DNA of 62,434 bases. It comes from an uncultured Bacteroidales bacterium (lineage in GTDB: Bacteria; Bacteroidota; Bacteroidia; Bacteroidales; UBA932). Of this stretch, positions 35,747 to 47,936 are shown piece by piece. The notes below the pieces were generated by a model. The model saw only the letters and a program-made list of their open reading frames with translations, had not been told where the DNA came from and did no database searches. Every line of letters begins with the position of its first letter. Within the stretch, counting starts at the first letter, position 1. The DNA is taken from assembly GCA_944326325.1 (NCBI GenBank), contig CALVDQ010000014.1, positions 1-62,434 on the forward strand. Direction: 5' to 3'. The translations under genes and the position numbers were made by a program.

Positions 35747-38305
35747 ATGAAGAAAATTTTGTTGTTTGCGTCTGTATTGTTCTGCGTACAGATGAACGCC
35801 CAGACACTGGCGGATGCTGTAAAGGATGCTCTGGAAAACGGGAAAGAGTCCGCTGATTCCACTTCGGATTCTTCCAAAGGCAAAAAGGCCTATGCCGATG
35901 TCATTACCGAAGATGCAGAGACTTCGGAGGGACTCATGGATATCCACAAGGTAAAGTCCGTATACTATCTTGAGATTCCTTATTCCCTAATGGGGAAGCC
36001 GATGCTCCTCGCTTCAAGGGTATCCAGTATAAGCGACAATTCAGATGTGATTGCCGGCCAGATGCCGAACGAACCGCTGATGCTGGAATGGAGCTGCGAC
36101 GATGAAAAGGTGTACCTTCTTGATGCCGGGCACATGGCTATCTGCGATACCACGGAAGCTATAGCGAAAGGTTTTGCCCTGAACTATGCCAAACCGGTGA
36201 TGACAGCTTTCCCGATCAAGGCCGTGAGCCCTGACTCATCATCCGTCGTGATCGATGTCTCGAAATTCTTCTGTGCGAACGAGTCCTATATGTCCCCGTT
36301 TGTGCCGTCGAGTCCTTTCGATGCCATGTTCGGGGTCAGCAGGATGTCCGGCAAATTCAAGCAGGACCTTTCTTCTATCCTGTCTTTCAAGGCTTTCCCT
36401 GAAAATATCGTTTTCAGGACAAGGATGGTCTATACCGTTTCGTCGAAGCCGTTCACGGCCGTGGTCACGGTGTCCATGATCCGCCTTCCTGACAAGCCGA
36501 TGAAGCCGAGGCTGGCTGACCACAGGATAGGCTACTTCACGAACAACTATGTGGAGTATTCCGAAGACAAGGACAGAAGCGAAACCGTCCGTTACATCAA
36601 CAGATGGAACCTGTCGCCAAAGCCGGAGGATATGGAACGGTACAGGAACGGGGAACTTGTCGAGCCGGAGAAGCCTATTGTCTATTACATAGATGATGCA
36701 TTTCCAGAGAAATGGAGAAAATACATAAAGGAAGGGGTGGAAGACTGGCAGATGGCGTTCGAGAAAATAGGGTTCAAGAATGCGATTGTGGCAAAGGACT
36801 ATCCTGACGACCCTGATTTCAATCCGGACGATGTCCGCTATTCCTGCATAAGATACGCGTCAACCAGAATCGCGAACGCGATGGGGCCGTCCTGGACGGA
36901 TCCCCGTTCAGGAGAGATAATCCAGGGTTCCGTATATTTTTACCATGATGTGCTCAAACTGCTTCACAACTGGCGTTTCATCCAGACTGCGACCGTAGAC
37001 GAAAAGGCCAGGGAGAAGGTTTTCGGCATGGATGTGATGGGACCGCTCCTGAGATATCTCGTGGTCCATGAAGTAGGGCATACCCTGGGGCTTATGCATA
37101 ACATGAGAGGTTCCTATGCCTATCCGGTGGATTCTTTGAGAAGTCCTTCTTTTACTGATAAATACGGTACTACGGCCTCGGTCATGGACTATGCAAGGTA
37201 CAATTATGTGGCGCAGCCTGGCGACGGCGTCAGGTGGCTACTCCCTCCACGTCTCGGCCCTTACGACTACTATGCCATAGAATGGGGCTACAGGCCGATC
37301 TTCGAGGCCGCGACTCCGGAAGACGAAAGACCTGTACTCGACAGCTGGATCAGAGCGAAGTCAGGCGATCCTATGTATATGTACGGCGAACAGGAGATAT
37401 TCATGTCTGTAGACCCGGCTTCCCAGACGGAGTCTCTCGGAGATGATGCCGTTCTGGCCAGCTCCTACGGCATAAAGAACCTGAAGATAATAGCCGACAG
37501 TCTTGTGGCATGGACCGCAGAGGAAGGCATGGACTATTCCTATACAAAGGAGATGTACACGGAAGTTCTCCGTCAGTTCAACAGGTATCTCGGGCATTGC
37601 TCCAAGTACATCGGCGGCAATTATCTCCAGTATCCTGTCTACGGAGACGGGAAACCTGCCTTTGTCCCGGTATCCAGGGAGAAACAGAAAGAGGCACTGG
37701 ACTTTGTCATAAGCAGCCTTAGGGAACTTCCTTCATGGATGTTGAGGCCGGAGCTCAGTTCGGTGTTCAATCCTGCCAACGATGTGATCTATGATTTCCA
37801 GGCCTCGTATGTCAAAAGCCTGATGGGCGAGATTTCGAGGGTCGGATATACGGCGAAACTGTCCGATGACCCGTACACGCAGTATGAGTATATGAATGAC
37901 CTTTTCGAGGCCGTGTTCAAAAAGACTTTGTCGGGGAAGAAACCGGACAGGGCTGACATGAATATGGAATATGCATTCGTTTATGCGCTGTTCGACAATC
38001 TGGGAGTCCTTGAGAATCAGACTTCAAAAGGCATAGCTGACATTTCGTCCCTTATGGACGGCGGACAGCAGCTCCCTTGCAGCTGCATCGAATACGGGGA
38101 GCATCAGGCTGGGGCGGAAGAAGCTCTTGCGTCCGCACGCCGTGAATCAGACCTGAAGGTAAGCAGCAAGGAAATCTATTTCGGAATACTCAGAAGACTC
38201 GGTACGCTGCTGGACAAGAGGGCTGCATCCGCAAAGGCGGAAGTTCGCGACCATTATGCCTACCTTGCCCATGAGGTCAACAGGGTATTGGATGCAAACT
38301 ACTGA
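35747..38305 (+). CDS. Zinc-dependent metalloprotease of the SusC/D-associated zincin family
   Basis: An 852-residue secreted zincin. Signal peptide (1-18, ending MNAQ). A Ser/Asp/Lys-rich linker lies near 30-55, and a large N-terminal domain precedes the catalytic domain. HEVGHTLGLMHN near residue 441 has the HExxHxxGxxH form, with a Met-turn candidate in SVMDYARYNY about 40 residues later. The C-terminal half is helical. Homologues in Bacteroidetes are commonly encoded beside SusC/D pairs and carry DUF-named flanking domains. It probably cleaves proteins outside the cell or in the periplasm to feed the importer. Its start is 17 bases after the lipoprotein stop, so it is co-transcribed. Confidence 0.88.
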   Translation: MKKILLFASVLFCVQMNAQTLADAVKDALENGKESADSTSDSSKGKKAYADVITEDAETSEGLMDIHKVKSVYYLEIPYSLMGKPMLLASRVSSISDNSDVIAGQMPNEPLMLEWSCDDEKVYLLDAGHMAICDTTEAIAKGFALNYAKPVMTAFPIKAVSPDSSSVVIDVSKFFCANESYMSPFVPSSPFDAMFGVSRMSGKFKQDLSSILSFKAFPENIVFRTRMVYTVSSKPFTAVVTVSMIRLPDKPMKPRLADHRIGYFTNNYVEYSEDKDRSETVRYINRWNLSPKPEDMERYRNGELVEPEKPIVYYIDDAFPEKWRKYIKEGVEDWQMAFEKIGFKNAIVAKDYPDDPDFNPDDVRYSCIRYASTRIANAMGPSWTDPRSGEIIQGSVYFYHDVLKLLHNWRFIQTATVDEKAREKVFGMDVMGPLLRYLVVHEVGHTLGLMHNMRGSYAYPVDSLRSPSFTDKYGTTASVMDYARYNYVAQPGDGVRWLLPPRLGPYDYYAIEWGYRPIFEAATPEDERPVLDSWIRAKSGDPMYMYGEQEIFMSVDPASQTESLGDDAVLASSYGIKNLKIIADSLVAWTAEEGMDYSYTKEMYTEVLRQFNRYLGHCSKYIGGNYLQYPVYGDGKPAFVPVSREKQKEALDFVISSLRELPSWMLRPELSSVFNPANDVIYDFQASYVKSLMGEISRVGYTAKLSDDPYTQYEYMNDLFEAVFKKTLSGKKPDRADMNMEYAFVYALFDNLGVLENQTSKGIADISSLMDGGQQLPCSCIEYGEHQAGAEEALASARRESDLKVSSKEIYFGILRRLGTLLDKRAASAKAEVRDHYAYLAHEVNRVLDANY

Positions 38306-38341
38306 AAACAGGGCTGATAACTCTTGAAAATCCAAATATGA

Positions 38342-41485
<3,144 letters not shown>

Positions 41486-41505
41486 CAAATCCGGGGGACA
41501 GTACG

Positions 41506-42375
41506 ATGACGATAACTGCAGAAAGCGGGGCATCCAAGACCGACTGGATAGCTGACGGCCGTGCCTTCAGGACGAAAGGGATAAACTTTTCGGTAATGTC
41601 CGTCAAGGACATTACATCGGTGGTGGCCTGGGCTGCGGGCGAGATCCATGCCATGCAGAAGGCTTCTCCGGAACCTGTACGGATATATTTCTACGGCGCC
41701 GGCATCGTGTCTGAAGAACAGAGCGGCAAAATGTCCGGGATCCTCCGGGACTTTTTCCCTGGCGCCTCGGTCGAGTGCGCGTCCGACCTGCTTGCGGCCG
41801 CACGCGCACTCTGGGGTGACAGCCCGGGGATAGTGGCTATACTCGGTACCGGGTCCAACAGCTGCAGCTACAACGGAAACTACATCACGGGAAACGTAAG
41901 GCCCGGGGGCTATATCCTCGGCGATGAAGGAGGAGGTGCCGCCCTCGGGAAACGTTTCATCTCTGACTATGTGAAAGGGCTCGTGCCTGAAAACCTTGCC
42001 CGTAAGTTCGAGGAAAGGTATCCTCTGAAGTATTCCGATATCGTGAATTCGGTTTACCGGGGACCGAATCCTGCCGGTTTCCTTGCATCTTTCGCACCTT
42101 TCATCATCGAGGCATCCTATACGGACGCCTATGCCGGGAACCTGGTCTCGGACAACCTGAGGTCGTTCATCACCAGGTCCCTGATGCCCTACCGGAAAGA
42201 TGACGGGACGATGCAGGTAGGTGTGGCCGGCTCGATAGGGACAGCCTGCATGAATATGCTTGAGTCACTTGGAAAAGAATACGGCATAGACTTCTGCAAA
42301 TTCATCACATCTCCGATAGAGGAACTTGCCGCTTATCATTTGAGGAAAAATTCTATCTTTGCAGCCGGAATCTGA
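41506..42375 (+). CDS. BadF/BcrA-type N-acetylglucosamine kinase-like ATPase
   Basis: A 289-residue kinase of the ASKHA fold. Phosphate-1 motif TAESGASKTDW at the start, GAGIVSEEQ, ASDLLAAARAL, the second phosphate loop ILGTGSNSCSYNG, GGYILGDEGGG and the adenosine motif VGVAGSIG. These match bacterial and eukaryotic N-acetylglucosamine kinases of the BadF/BadG family, which phosphorylate GlcNAc in the cytosol. ATG at 41506 is chosen because it sits behind a GGGGGA-rich stretch and at the conserved N-terminus; an upstream TTG overlaps lacZ. Sitting after lacZ, it would take the amino sugar left when galactose is cut from LacNAc-type glycans. Confidence 0.85.
   Translation: MTITAESGASKTDWIADGRAFRTKGINFSVMSVKDITSVVAWAAGEIHAMQKASPEPVRIYFYGAGIVSEEQSGKMSGILRDFFPGASVECASDLLAAARALWGDSPGIVAILGTGSNSCSYNGNYITGNVRPGGYILGDEGGGAALGKRFISDYVKGLVPENLARKFEERYPLKYSDIVNSVYRGPNPAGFLASFAPFIIEASYTDAYAGNLVSDNLRSFITRSLMPYRKDDGTMQVGVAGSIGTACMNMLESLGKEYGIDFCKFITSPIEELAAYHLRKNSIFAAGI
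42354..42361 (+). promoter_or_regulatory. -7 box for recR
   Basis: TATCTTTG inside the last codons of the kinase gene, 52 bases before the recR ATG. No matching TTTG is seen 19-21 bases upstream. Confidence 0.4.
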
Positions 42376-42413
42376 CGGGCCGCAGGGCCCGTCAGCAACG
42401 GTAGCAAAGGACA

Positions 42414-43046
42414 ATGTACAGCGAAAAATATCCGTCAAGACTTCTTCAGGAGGCCGTCGAGGCCATAGGCTCTCTGCCGGGAGTCGGCCGGAGGAGTGCT
42501 CTGAAACTGGCCCTGCATCTGCTCCGGCAGCCTGCGGAGAATGTCAGGCACTTCACGTCGGCAATAGACAGGCTGCGCAACGAGGTGAAGTACTGCTCTG
42601 TCTGCAGGATGATTTCCGACGGGGACATCTGCGGAATCTGTGCCGACAACCGGCGGGATCACAAGACTATCTGTGTCGTGGAAAGTGTCCGGGACGTCAT
42701 GAGCATAGAGAAGACAAGACAGTACACCGGCGTGTACCATGTTCTCGGCGGCATCATCTCCCCGATAGACGGGACCGGACCGTCGGACCTGACGATAGAC
42801 TCCCTCGTCGCAAGGGTTTCCGCCCTTGCAGCATCCGATCCTCCGGAAGATATAGAGGTTATATTCGCTCTGAGCGGGGAAGTCGAGGGCGAGACTACGG
42901 CATTCTATATCTACAGACAGCTCTCTTCTACGGGCGTGAAGGTCTCCACACTTGCCCGTGGCCTCGGGTTCGGGGATGACCTGGACTATGCGGACGAACT
43001 CACGCTCGGACGGTCGCTGGTGAACAGGCAGCTTTTCAGGCCTTGA
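42414..43046 (+). CDS. recR: Recombination protein RecR
   Basis: A 210-residue DNA-clamp protein of the RecFOR pathway, which loads RecA at gaps. The helix-hairpin-helix (LPGVGRRSALKLALHLL) lies near residue 21. A four-cysteine zinc finger (YCSVCRMIS, ICGICAD) follows near 58-75, then the Toprim domain (ICVVES, YTGVYHVLGG, LARGLGFGDDLDYADELTL). The length is normal. mntP follows after 26 bases on the same strand. Confidence 0.97.
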   Translation: MYSEKYPSRLLQEAVEAIGSLPGVGRRSALKLALHLLRQPAENVRHFTSAIDRLRNEVKYCSVCRMISDGDICGICADNRRDHKTICVVESVRDVMSIEKTRQYTGVYHVLGGIISPIDGTGPSDLTIDSLVARVSALAASDPPEDIEVIFALSGEVEGETTAFYIYRQLSSTGVKVSTLARGLGFGDDLDYADELTLGRSLVNRQLFRP

Positions 43047-43072
43047 TGAAATAACAGACCTAATAATTGGAT

Positions 43073-43627
43073 ATGATGACATTTGTAGAGATTCTGCTTC
43101 TGGCCCTTTCCCTCAGCGTCGATTCGTTTGTCGTGTCTCTGGGCGGGAGTGTGACATTGGGCCGTGTAGGTTCCTGGAAAACCCTGTATGTCGCCCTGAT
43201 CTTCGGTACGGTGCAGGCTGTGCTGCTGTTTGCAGGATGGGCGTCCGGATATTCCATTGTGGCCTATATCAGCAAGGTGGCGCATTATATCGCTCTTGTG
43301 ATACTGGCCTATCTCGGAATCAGGATGATAGTGTCCGGCATCAGGAAAGATTCCGGTTCCGTGGATCTTTCAGGACTGAAAAGCATGATAGTGGCGGCGG
43401 TCGCCACAAGCATAGACGCCATGGCGGTGGGAGTTTCGCTCGCAATGGCCGACATGAAATTCCCGGAAGCCATGCTTGTGAGCGTGCTCACTCTCCTGAT
43501 TACGGTCGCGGCATCAACTGCCGGCATTACAATAGGTTCGGCATCAGGTCTCAAGTTCGGGAACATGGCAAAGATAGGAGGCGGTCTCATCCTGGTATTC
43601 ATAGGGTTGAGGCCGTTTCTTCTTTGA
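43073..43627 (+). CDS. mntP: Manganese efflux pump MntP-like membrane protein
   Basis: A 184-residue six-helix membrane protein of the MntP family, which exports Mn2+ and protects against manganese excess. The internal duplication is visible: SLSVDSFVVSLGG in the first half and ATSIDAMAVGVSLA in the second, each with the transport-essential Asp in a membrane helix. The C-terminus ends GLRPFLL. ATG at 43073 is used; an ATG one codon on is equally possible. No Mn-responsive riboswitch is visible in the 26-base gap to recR, so it is probably co-transcribed with recR. Confidence 0.88.
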   Translation: MMTFVEILLLALSLSVDSFVVSLGGSVTLGRVGSWKTLYVALIFGTVQAVLLFAGWASGYSIVAYISKVAHYIALVILAYLGIRMIVSGIRKDSGSVDLSGLKSMIVAAVATSIDAMAVGVSLAMADMKFPEAMLVSVLTLLITVAASTAGITIGSASGLKFGNMAKIGGGLILVFIGLRPFLL

Positions 43628-43673
43628 TGCGGGAAACGGCGGGAAAAAATCCGGAAAAACCTTTCCTGAAAAA

Positions 43674-43704
43674 TTTGCAGTCCGCATAAAAAAACGTATC
43701 TTTG
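43674..43704 (+). promoter_or_regulatory. Promoter of corA
   Basis: TTTG at 43674-43677, a 19-base spacer, then TATCTTTG at 43697-43704. Transcription would start near 43711, leaving a leader of about 110 bases before the ATG at 43823. Confidence 0.65.
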
Positions 43705-43822
43705 CAGACTTTGTACCGACAACGGTAGCTGATGCGGGATGCGGCGGCGGACCGTAAGTATTAATATCCAACGGCCTGGGTGGTGCTTCAGGGTGTCCTC
43801 CGGACAAAAAACAGAAAACGGC

Positions 43823-44770
43823 ATGATAGAGATATTCTACAAATCAAACGGCCAGATGGAGATGTCGCAGTCAGTGGATATCCTTTCAGACCTGACTCCC
43901 GAGATGGTCGTATGGATAGACTTGTTCGCACCCTCGGGTGACGAGAAACGGGCTGCGGAAGCATTCGTCGGTACGACTATCCAAAGCCGGGCACAGGCCG
44001 AGGAGATCGAGAGCTCGTCACGCTTTTCCGAAACCGACACGGCTATTTTCGCCAATACGAACTTCCTGATCCCGGGACCGGAGGAATATTCGATGGAGAC
44101 GGTCTCCTTCATCCTTACGGACAATGTCCTCGTGACCCTCAGGGAATGTCCGCTGCGGAGTTTGACCGACCTTCAGCGCAGGCTGCTGGCCTTCCCGAAA
44201 TTCTATCCTTCCGGATATATCGTCTTCGTCAGCATATTCGAGCAGAGAATTGACCTGGATGCGGATATGATAGAGCTCATGTCCAAGGAGATCGAGCAGT
44301 TCAACCGCAAGGTGAGCCTCGGCGAAGACATCAACGAGGAATTCCTTCTGGACATAAACAAGCTGCAGGAGAACACCATGCTCGTAAGGGAGAACATCGT
44401 CGACAAGCAGCGTGTCATCTCGAGCCTGTTGAAGAGCAACAAATATCCTCATTCCCTCCAGCCCAAGCTGAACGTGCTCCTGAAGGATATCTCCTCTCTG
44501 ATAAACCACACCAATTTCGGCTTCGAGAGGCTCGAATACCTGCAGAATACGGTTGTCGGTCTTATCAATCTGGACCAGAACAAGATAATGAAGGTCTTCA
44601 CCCTCGTGTCCCTGCTGTTCATGCCGCCTACGCTGATCACAGGGTTCTACGGTATGAACGTGAAGCTGCCCGTTACCGGCACCGGATGGGATGCCGTCAT
44701 TGTCCTCGTGCTGATGATTTTCTCTTTCAGCATTATACTCCTGATATTCCGGAAGAGAAAGATGCTTTGA
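43823..44770 (+). CDS. corA: CorA family magnesium/divalent-cation transporter
   Basis: A 315-residue inner-membrane channel protein. The N-terminal cytoplasmic domain ends in a long helix. Two C-terminal membrane helices follow, with the selectivity motif GMN in GFYGMNVKLP near residue 277 and a final basic tail RKRKML. The open frame reaches back to an ATG at 43739, but that stretch (arginine-rich, no homology) lies in the leader; ATG at 43823 fits the usual N-terminus. It forms pentamers that admit Mg2+ when cytosolic Mg2+ is low. The long leader may carry regulation. Confidence 0.9.
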   Translation: MIEIFYKSNGQMEMSQSVDILSDLTPEMVVWIDLFAPSGDEKRAAEAFVGTTIQSRAQAEEIESSSRFSETDTAIFANTNFLIPGPEEYSMETVSFILTDNVLVTLRECPLRSLTDLQRRLLAFPKFYPSGYIVFVSIFEQRIDLDADMIELMSKEIEQFNRKVSLGEDINEEFLLDINKLQENTMLVRENIVDKQRVISSLLKSNKYPHSLQPKLNVLLKDISSLINHTNFGFERLEYLQNTVVGLINLDQNKIMKVFTLVSLLFMPPTLITGFYGMNVKLPVTGTGWDAVIVLVLMIFSFSIILLIFRKRKML

Positions 44771-44851
44771 GAAAGTGCTGCCTTTAAGAAGCCGTTTTCT
44801 TTAAAAAAGAGAAAAATCAGGGACGGAAAAGATAAAATTGGTGTAAAACTT

Positions 44852-44882
44852 TTTGATAATCGGAAAAATATACATACTTTTG
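44852..44882 (+). promoter_or_regulatory. Promoter of rpsA
   Basis: TTTG at 44852-44855, a 19-base spacer, then TACTTTTG at 44875-44882. The leader is about 85 bases and AT-rich close to the start codon. Confidence 0.65.
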
Positions 44883-44973
44883 CCAGCCTTTCCACCGGAG
44901 GCGGCGTTTTTGCCTGTCTGCGGGAAGGTACGGAAGATAAAGTTCAACCCACTAATTTGTTTTATTTATCACA

Positions 44974-46869
44974 ATGGAAGAAAACAGAACAGTAGCAGCA
45001 GAGGAGACTCCGGCCGTAGAGACCGCCCCTGCACCAGAGGCTGCTCCGGCAGCAGAGACGACTGCCGAGGCAGTCAAGGAGGCTCCTGCTAAAGAAGAGA
45101 CCAGGACGGTTTCCAACGCATCGGTAGACCCGGACAAATTCGACTGGGAAGCATTCGAAGGCTCCGACGTCTATGGCGAAGACAAGAAGAAGATCGAGGA
45201 GATGTATGACCAGACACTTTCCAAAGTCGTGGAAAACGAAGTCGTGGAAGGTGTCGTGACTTCCATCAGCAAGAGGGAAGTGATCGTGAACATCGGCTAC
45301 AAGAGCGAAGGTGTCATCATGGCACCGGAGTTCCGCTACAATCCTGACCTTAAGGTCGGTGACAAGGTGGAGGTCTTCGTAGAGACTGCCGAGGACAAGA
45401 AGGGACAGCTCGTCCTCTCACACAAGAAGGCACGTGCCCTCCGCTCCTGGGATATGGTCAATGCCGCATACAATGCCGGCGAAGTTGTCAAGGGATATGT
45501 CAAGACCCGCACGAAAGGCGGTATGATCGTCGACATATTCGGTATAGAGGCCTTCCTCCCGGGCTCCCAGATCGATGTCAAGCCTATCAGGGACTACGAC
45601 CAGTACGTGGACACTACCATGGACTTCAAGATCGTGAAGATCAACCAGGAGTTCAGGAACGTTGTCGTATCCCACAAGGCCCTTATCGAAGCAGAACTCG
45701 AGCAGCAGAAGATGCAGATCATCGGCAAGCTCGAGAAGGGACAGGTGCTCGAAGGTACTGTCAAGAATATTACAGGATACGGTGTGTTCGTGGATCTCGG
45801 AGGAGTGGACGGACTCATCCATATCACTGACCTTTCATGGGGCAGGATCAACCATCCTGAAGAGGTTGTTCACCTCGACCAGAAGATCAATGTCGTTATC
45901 CTCGACTTCGATGAGGCCAAGAAGAGAATCGCCCTCGGCCTCAAGCAGCTTACTCCGCATCCGTGGTCTGCACTTGACCCGAACCTCAAGGTCGGCGACA
46001 AGGTCAAGGGCAAGGTTGTCCTGATTGCCGATTACGGTGCGTTTGTAGAGATAGAGCCGGGCGTAGAAGGCCTTATCCACGTGTCTGAAATGTCATGGTC
46101 GCCGAGACTCCGTATCGCCCAGGATTTCCTGAAGGTAGGAGACGAGGTGGAGGCCCAGATCCTTACTCTCGACAGGGAAGAGAAGAAGATGTCCCTCGGA
46201 CTGAAGCAGCTTATCCCGAATCCGTGGGAGAACATCCGCGACAAGTATCCTGTCGGATCAAGGCATACTGCCATTGTACGCAATGTTACGAACTTCGGTG
46301 TGTTTGCCGAACTCGAGGAGGGTATCGAAGGCCTTGTCCACATCAGCGATCTTTCATGGACCAAGATCAAGCATCCTTCAGAGCTCGTGCAGCCGGGTGA
46401 CAAGATAGAGGTCGTAATCCTTGATTTCGATGAAGAGAACCACAAGCTCAGCCTCGGCCACAAGCAGCTCCTTCCTAATCCGTGGGAGAGCATCGAGAGC
46501 AACTATCCTGTAGGTTCCGTACATACTCTCAAGATTGACAGCGTATCCGACAAGGGCGCGGTGGTTTCTCTCGGTGACGAGATTGAAGGTATCTGTCCTG
46601 TCAAGGAACTTGTCAAGGAGGACGGCAACATGCCGGTAGCCGGAGACGAGCTTCCGTTCAAGGTTACGGACCTGAAGCGCAGCACCCGCAGGGTGGGCCT
46701 TTCTCACGTGAGGACATATTCCGAACCTGTAAGGTCAGAGAAGCCTGTATCTGAGTCAGACAGCACCAAGAAGGCGGTCAAGAAGATCAATTCAAATATC
46801 GAGAAGACTACTCTCGGGGACATCTCTGAGCTTGCAGCCCTCAAGTCGAAACTTGAAAAAGGCGAGTAA
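44974..46869 (+). CDS. rpsA: 30S ribosomal protein S1
   Basis: A 631-residue mRNA-binding ribosomal protein with six S1 domains, at roughly residues 90-155, 172-240, 258-325, 343-410, 428-495 and 512-578. The repeats read GVFVDLGGVDGLIHITDLSW, GAFVEIEPGVEGLIHVSEMSW and GVFAELEEGIEGLVHISDLSW. The N-terminal 45 residues are an Ala/Glu/Thr-rich acidic tail typical of Bacteroidetes S1, and the C-terminal tail is Lys/Ser-rich. In Bacteroidetes, mRNAs often lack a Shine-Dalgarno sequence and S1 is thought to matter for initiation. The rnz gene follows after 10 bases. Confidence 0.97.
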   Translation: MEENRTVAAEETPAVETAPAPEAAPAAETTAEAVKEAPAKEETRTVSNASVDPDKFDWEAFEGSDVYGEDKKKIEEMYDQTLSKVVENEVVEGVVTSISKREVIVNIGYKSEGVIMAPEFRYNPDLKVGDKVEVFVETAEDKKGQLVLSHKKARALRSWDMVNAAYNAGEVVKGYVKTRTKGGMIVDIFGIEAFLPGSQIDVKPIRDYDQYVDTTMDFKIVKINQEFRNVVVSHKALIEAELEQQKMQIIGKLEKGQVLEGTVKNITGYGVFVDLGGVDGLIHITDLSWGRINHPEEVVHLDQKINVVILDFDEAKKRIALGLKQLTPHPWSALDPNLKVGDKVKGKVVLIADYGAFVEIEPGVEGLIHVSEMSWSPRLRIAQDFLKVGDEVEAQILTLDREEKKMSLGLKQLIPNPWENIRDKYPVGSRHTAIVRNVTNFGVFAELEEGIEGLVHISDLSWTKIKHPSELVQPGDKIEVVILDFDEENHKLSLGHKQLLPNPWESIESNYPVGSVHTLKIDSVSDKGAVVSLGDEIEGICPVKELVKEDGNMPVAGDELPFKVTDLKRSTRRVGLSHVRTYSEPVRSEKPVSESDSTKKAVKKINSNIEKTTLGDISELAALKSKLEKGE

Positions 46870-46879
46870 TCTTTCCGTA

Positions 46880-47827
46880 ATGAACTTCACTCTGAATATA
46901 TTGGGCACGGCTTCGGCCCTGCCCACTGTAGGAAGATATCCAAGCGCCCAAGTACTTGATGTACGGGGGCGCTTGTTTTTGATAGACTGCGGTGAAGGTG
47001 TGCAGATCCAGCTCCGACGCGCGAAGCTGTCCATATTGAAGATTGACACGATATTCATCACCCATCTGCATGGAGACCATACTTTCGGCATTTTCGGACT
47101 GCTGTCTACGATGAGCATGCTGGGCAGGAAGGCACCTCTCCACATCTATGCGCCTGCAGCCTTCGGCAAAGTCCTGGAGGACTTCATGGCCTCGTTCGGA
47201 GACGGTTTCAAGTTCGAACCCGTGCACCATACCGTGAAGACGGAGGGGCCGGAGATGATATTCGGGACCAGGACGCTGGAGGTGTATGCCTTTCCTCTGA
47301 AACATCGTATTGAAACATACGGATATCTTTTCAGGGAGACTGTCCCGATGATGAATATCCGAAAGGAGGCAATAGTAAAATACGGTTTGTCGCTTTCGGA
47401 GATAGCCATTCTGAAAAGAGGGGAGGATGTGGTCAGAAATCCCGGAACAGATGAAGAGACTGTCATTGCGAATGCCGATGCCGCCTACCGGCCGTATGAA
47501 CCGAGAAGTTTCGCATACTGCAGCGATACCGCACCGTTCGACAAGCTTGCCGGATGGATAAAAGGAGTGGACCTGCTTTACCATGAGGCGACTTTTCCTG
47601 TAGCCTTTGCCGATGTGGCCGGACTTACCTGCCATTCTACGACAGAGCAGGCTGCGGAATGCGCGAAGATGGCCGGTGTGAAAAAACTGGTCATCGGGCA
47701 TTATTCCTCACGGTTCAAGGATGTGTCCTTTTATCTGGATGAGGTGAAAAGGATATTTCCCGATGCAGTCCTCGGACAGGAAAGAATGTCCATAGACATT
47801 CCGCTGGTACGGTATTGTCCGAAATAG
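46880..47827 (+). CDS. rnz: Ribonuclease Z (tRNA 3' endonuclease)
   Basis: A 315-residue metallo-beta-lactamase-fold nuclease that trims the 3' trailers of tRNA precursors. Motifs: LGTASALPT at the start, zinc motif THLHGDHTFGIFG near residue 61, the flexible-arm region rich in Pro/Gly mid-protein, SFAYCSDTAP, LYHEATF and the final His in VIGHYSSRF. The length is that of the short bacterial form. ATG at 46880 is chosen at the conserved N-terminus; the frame runs upstream into rpsA. tRNA-Arg in this window lacks an encoded CCA, so this enzyme would be needed for its 3' end. Confidence 0.96.
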   Translation: MNFTLNILGTASALPTVGRYPSAQVLDVRGRLFLIDCGEGVQIQLRRAKLSILKIDTIFITHLHGDHTFGIFGLLSTMSMLGRKAPLHIYAPAAFGKVLEDFMASFGDGFKFEPVHHTVKTEGPEMIFGTRTLEVYAFPLKHRIETYGYLFRETVPMMNIRKEAIVKYGLSLSEIAILKRGEDVVRNPGTDEETVIANADAAYRPYEPRSFAYCSDTAPFDKLAGWIKGVDLLYHEATFPVAFADVAGLTCHSTTEQAAECAKMAGVKKLVIGHYSSRFKDVSFYLDEVKRIFPDAVLGQERMSIDIPLVRYCPK

Positions 47828-47865
47828 CGGAAGACCTTGAGCCGGGACGGAAATTTTGGATGAAA

Positions 47866-47888
47866 TTCAAAACAGTTTCTTATATTTG
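47866..47888 (+). promoter_or_regulatory. Glucosaminidase gene promoter with TTCAAAACAGTTTCT block
   Basis: TTCAAAACAGTTTCT (47866-47880) runs into TATATTTG (47881-47888). A TTTG at 47855-47858 is 22 bases from the -7 box, slightly long for the consensus. The block is identical to the one driving tRNA-Arg. It lies inside the longest open frame, so it sets the gene start downstream. Confidence 0.6.
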
Positions 47889-47936
47889 CAGACTAACGGG
47901 TCGGGACAGTGCTGTTTTTCCGGCCACAGAGCAATC

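Noticed and set aside
43739..43822. 28-residue N-terminal extension of the corA-type protein
   Set aside because: It is arginine-rich and without family resemblance and lies in the leader; kept only as an alternative start.
47856..47936. 27-residue N-terminal extension of the glucosaminidase
   Set aside because: It covers the promoter block and -7 box, and the downstream ATG gives a proper lipoprotein signal peptide.
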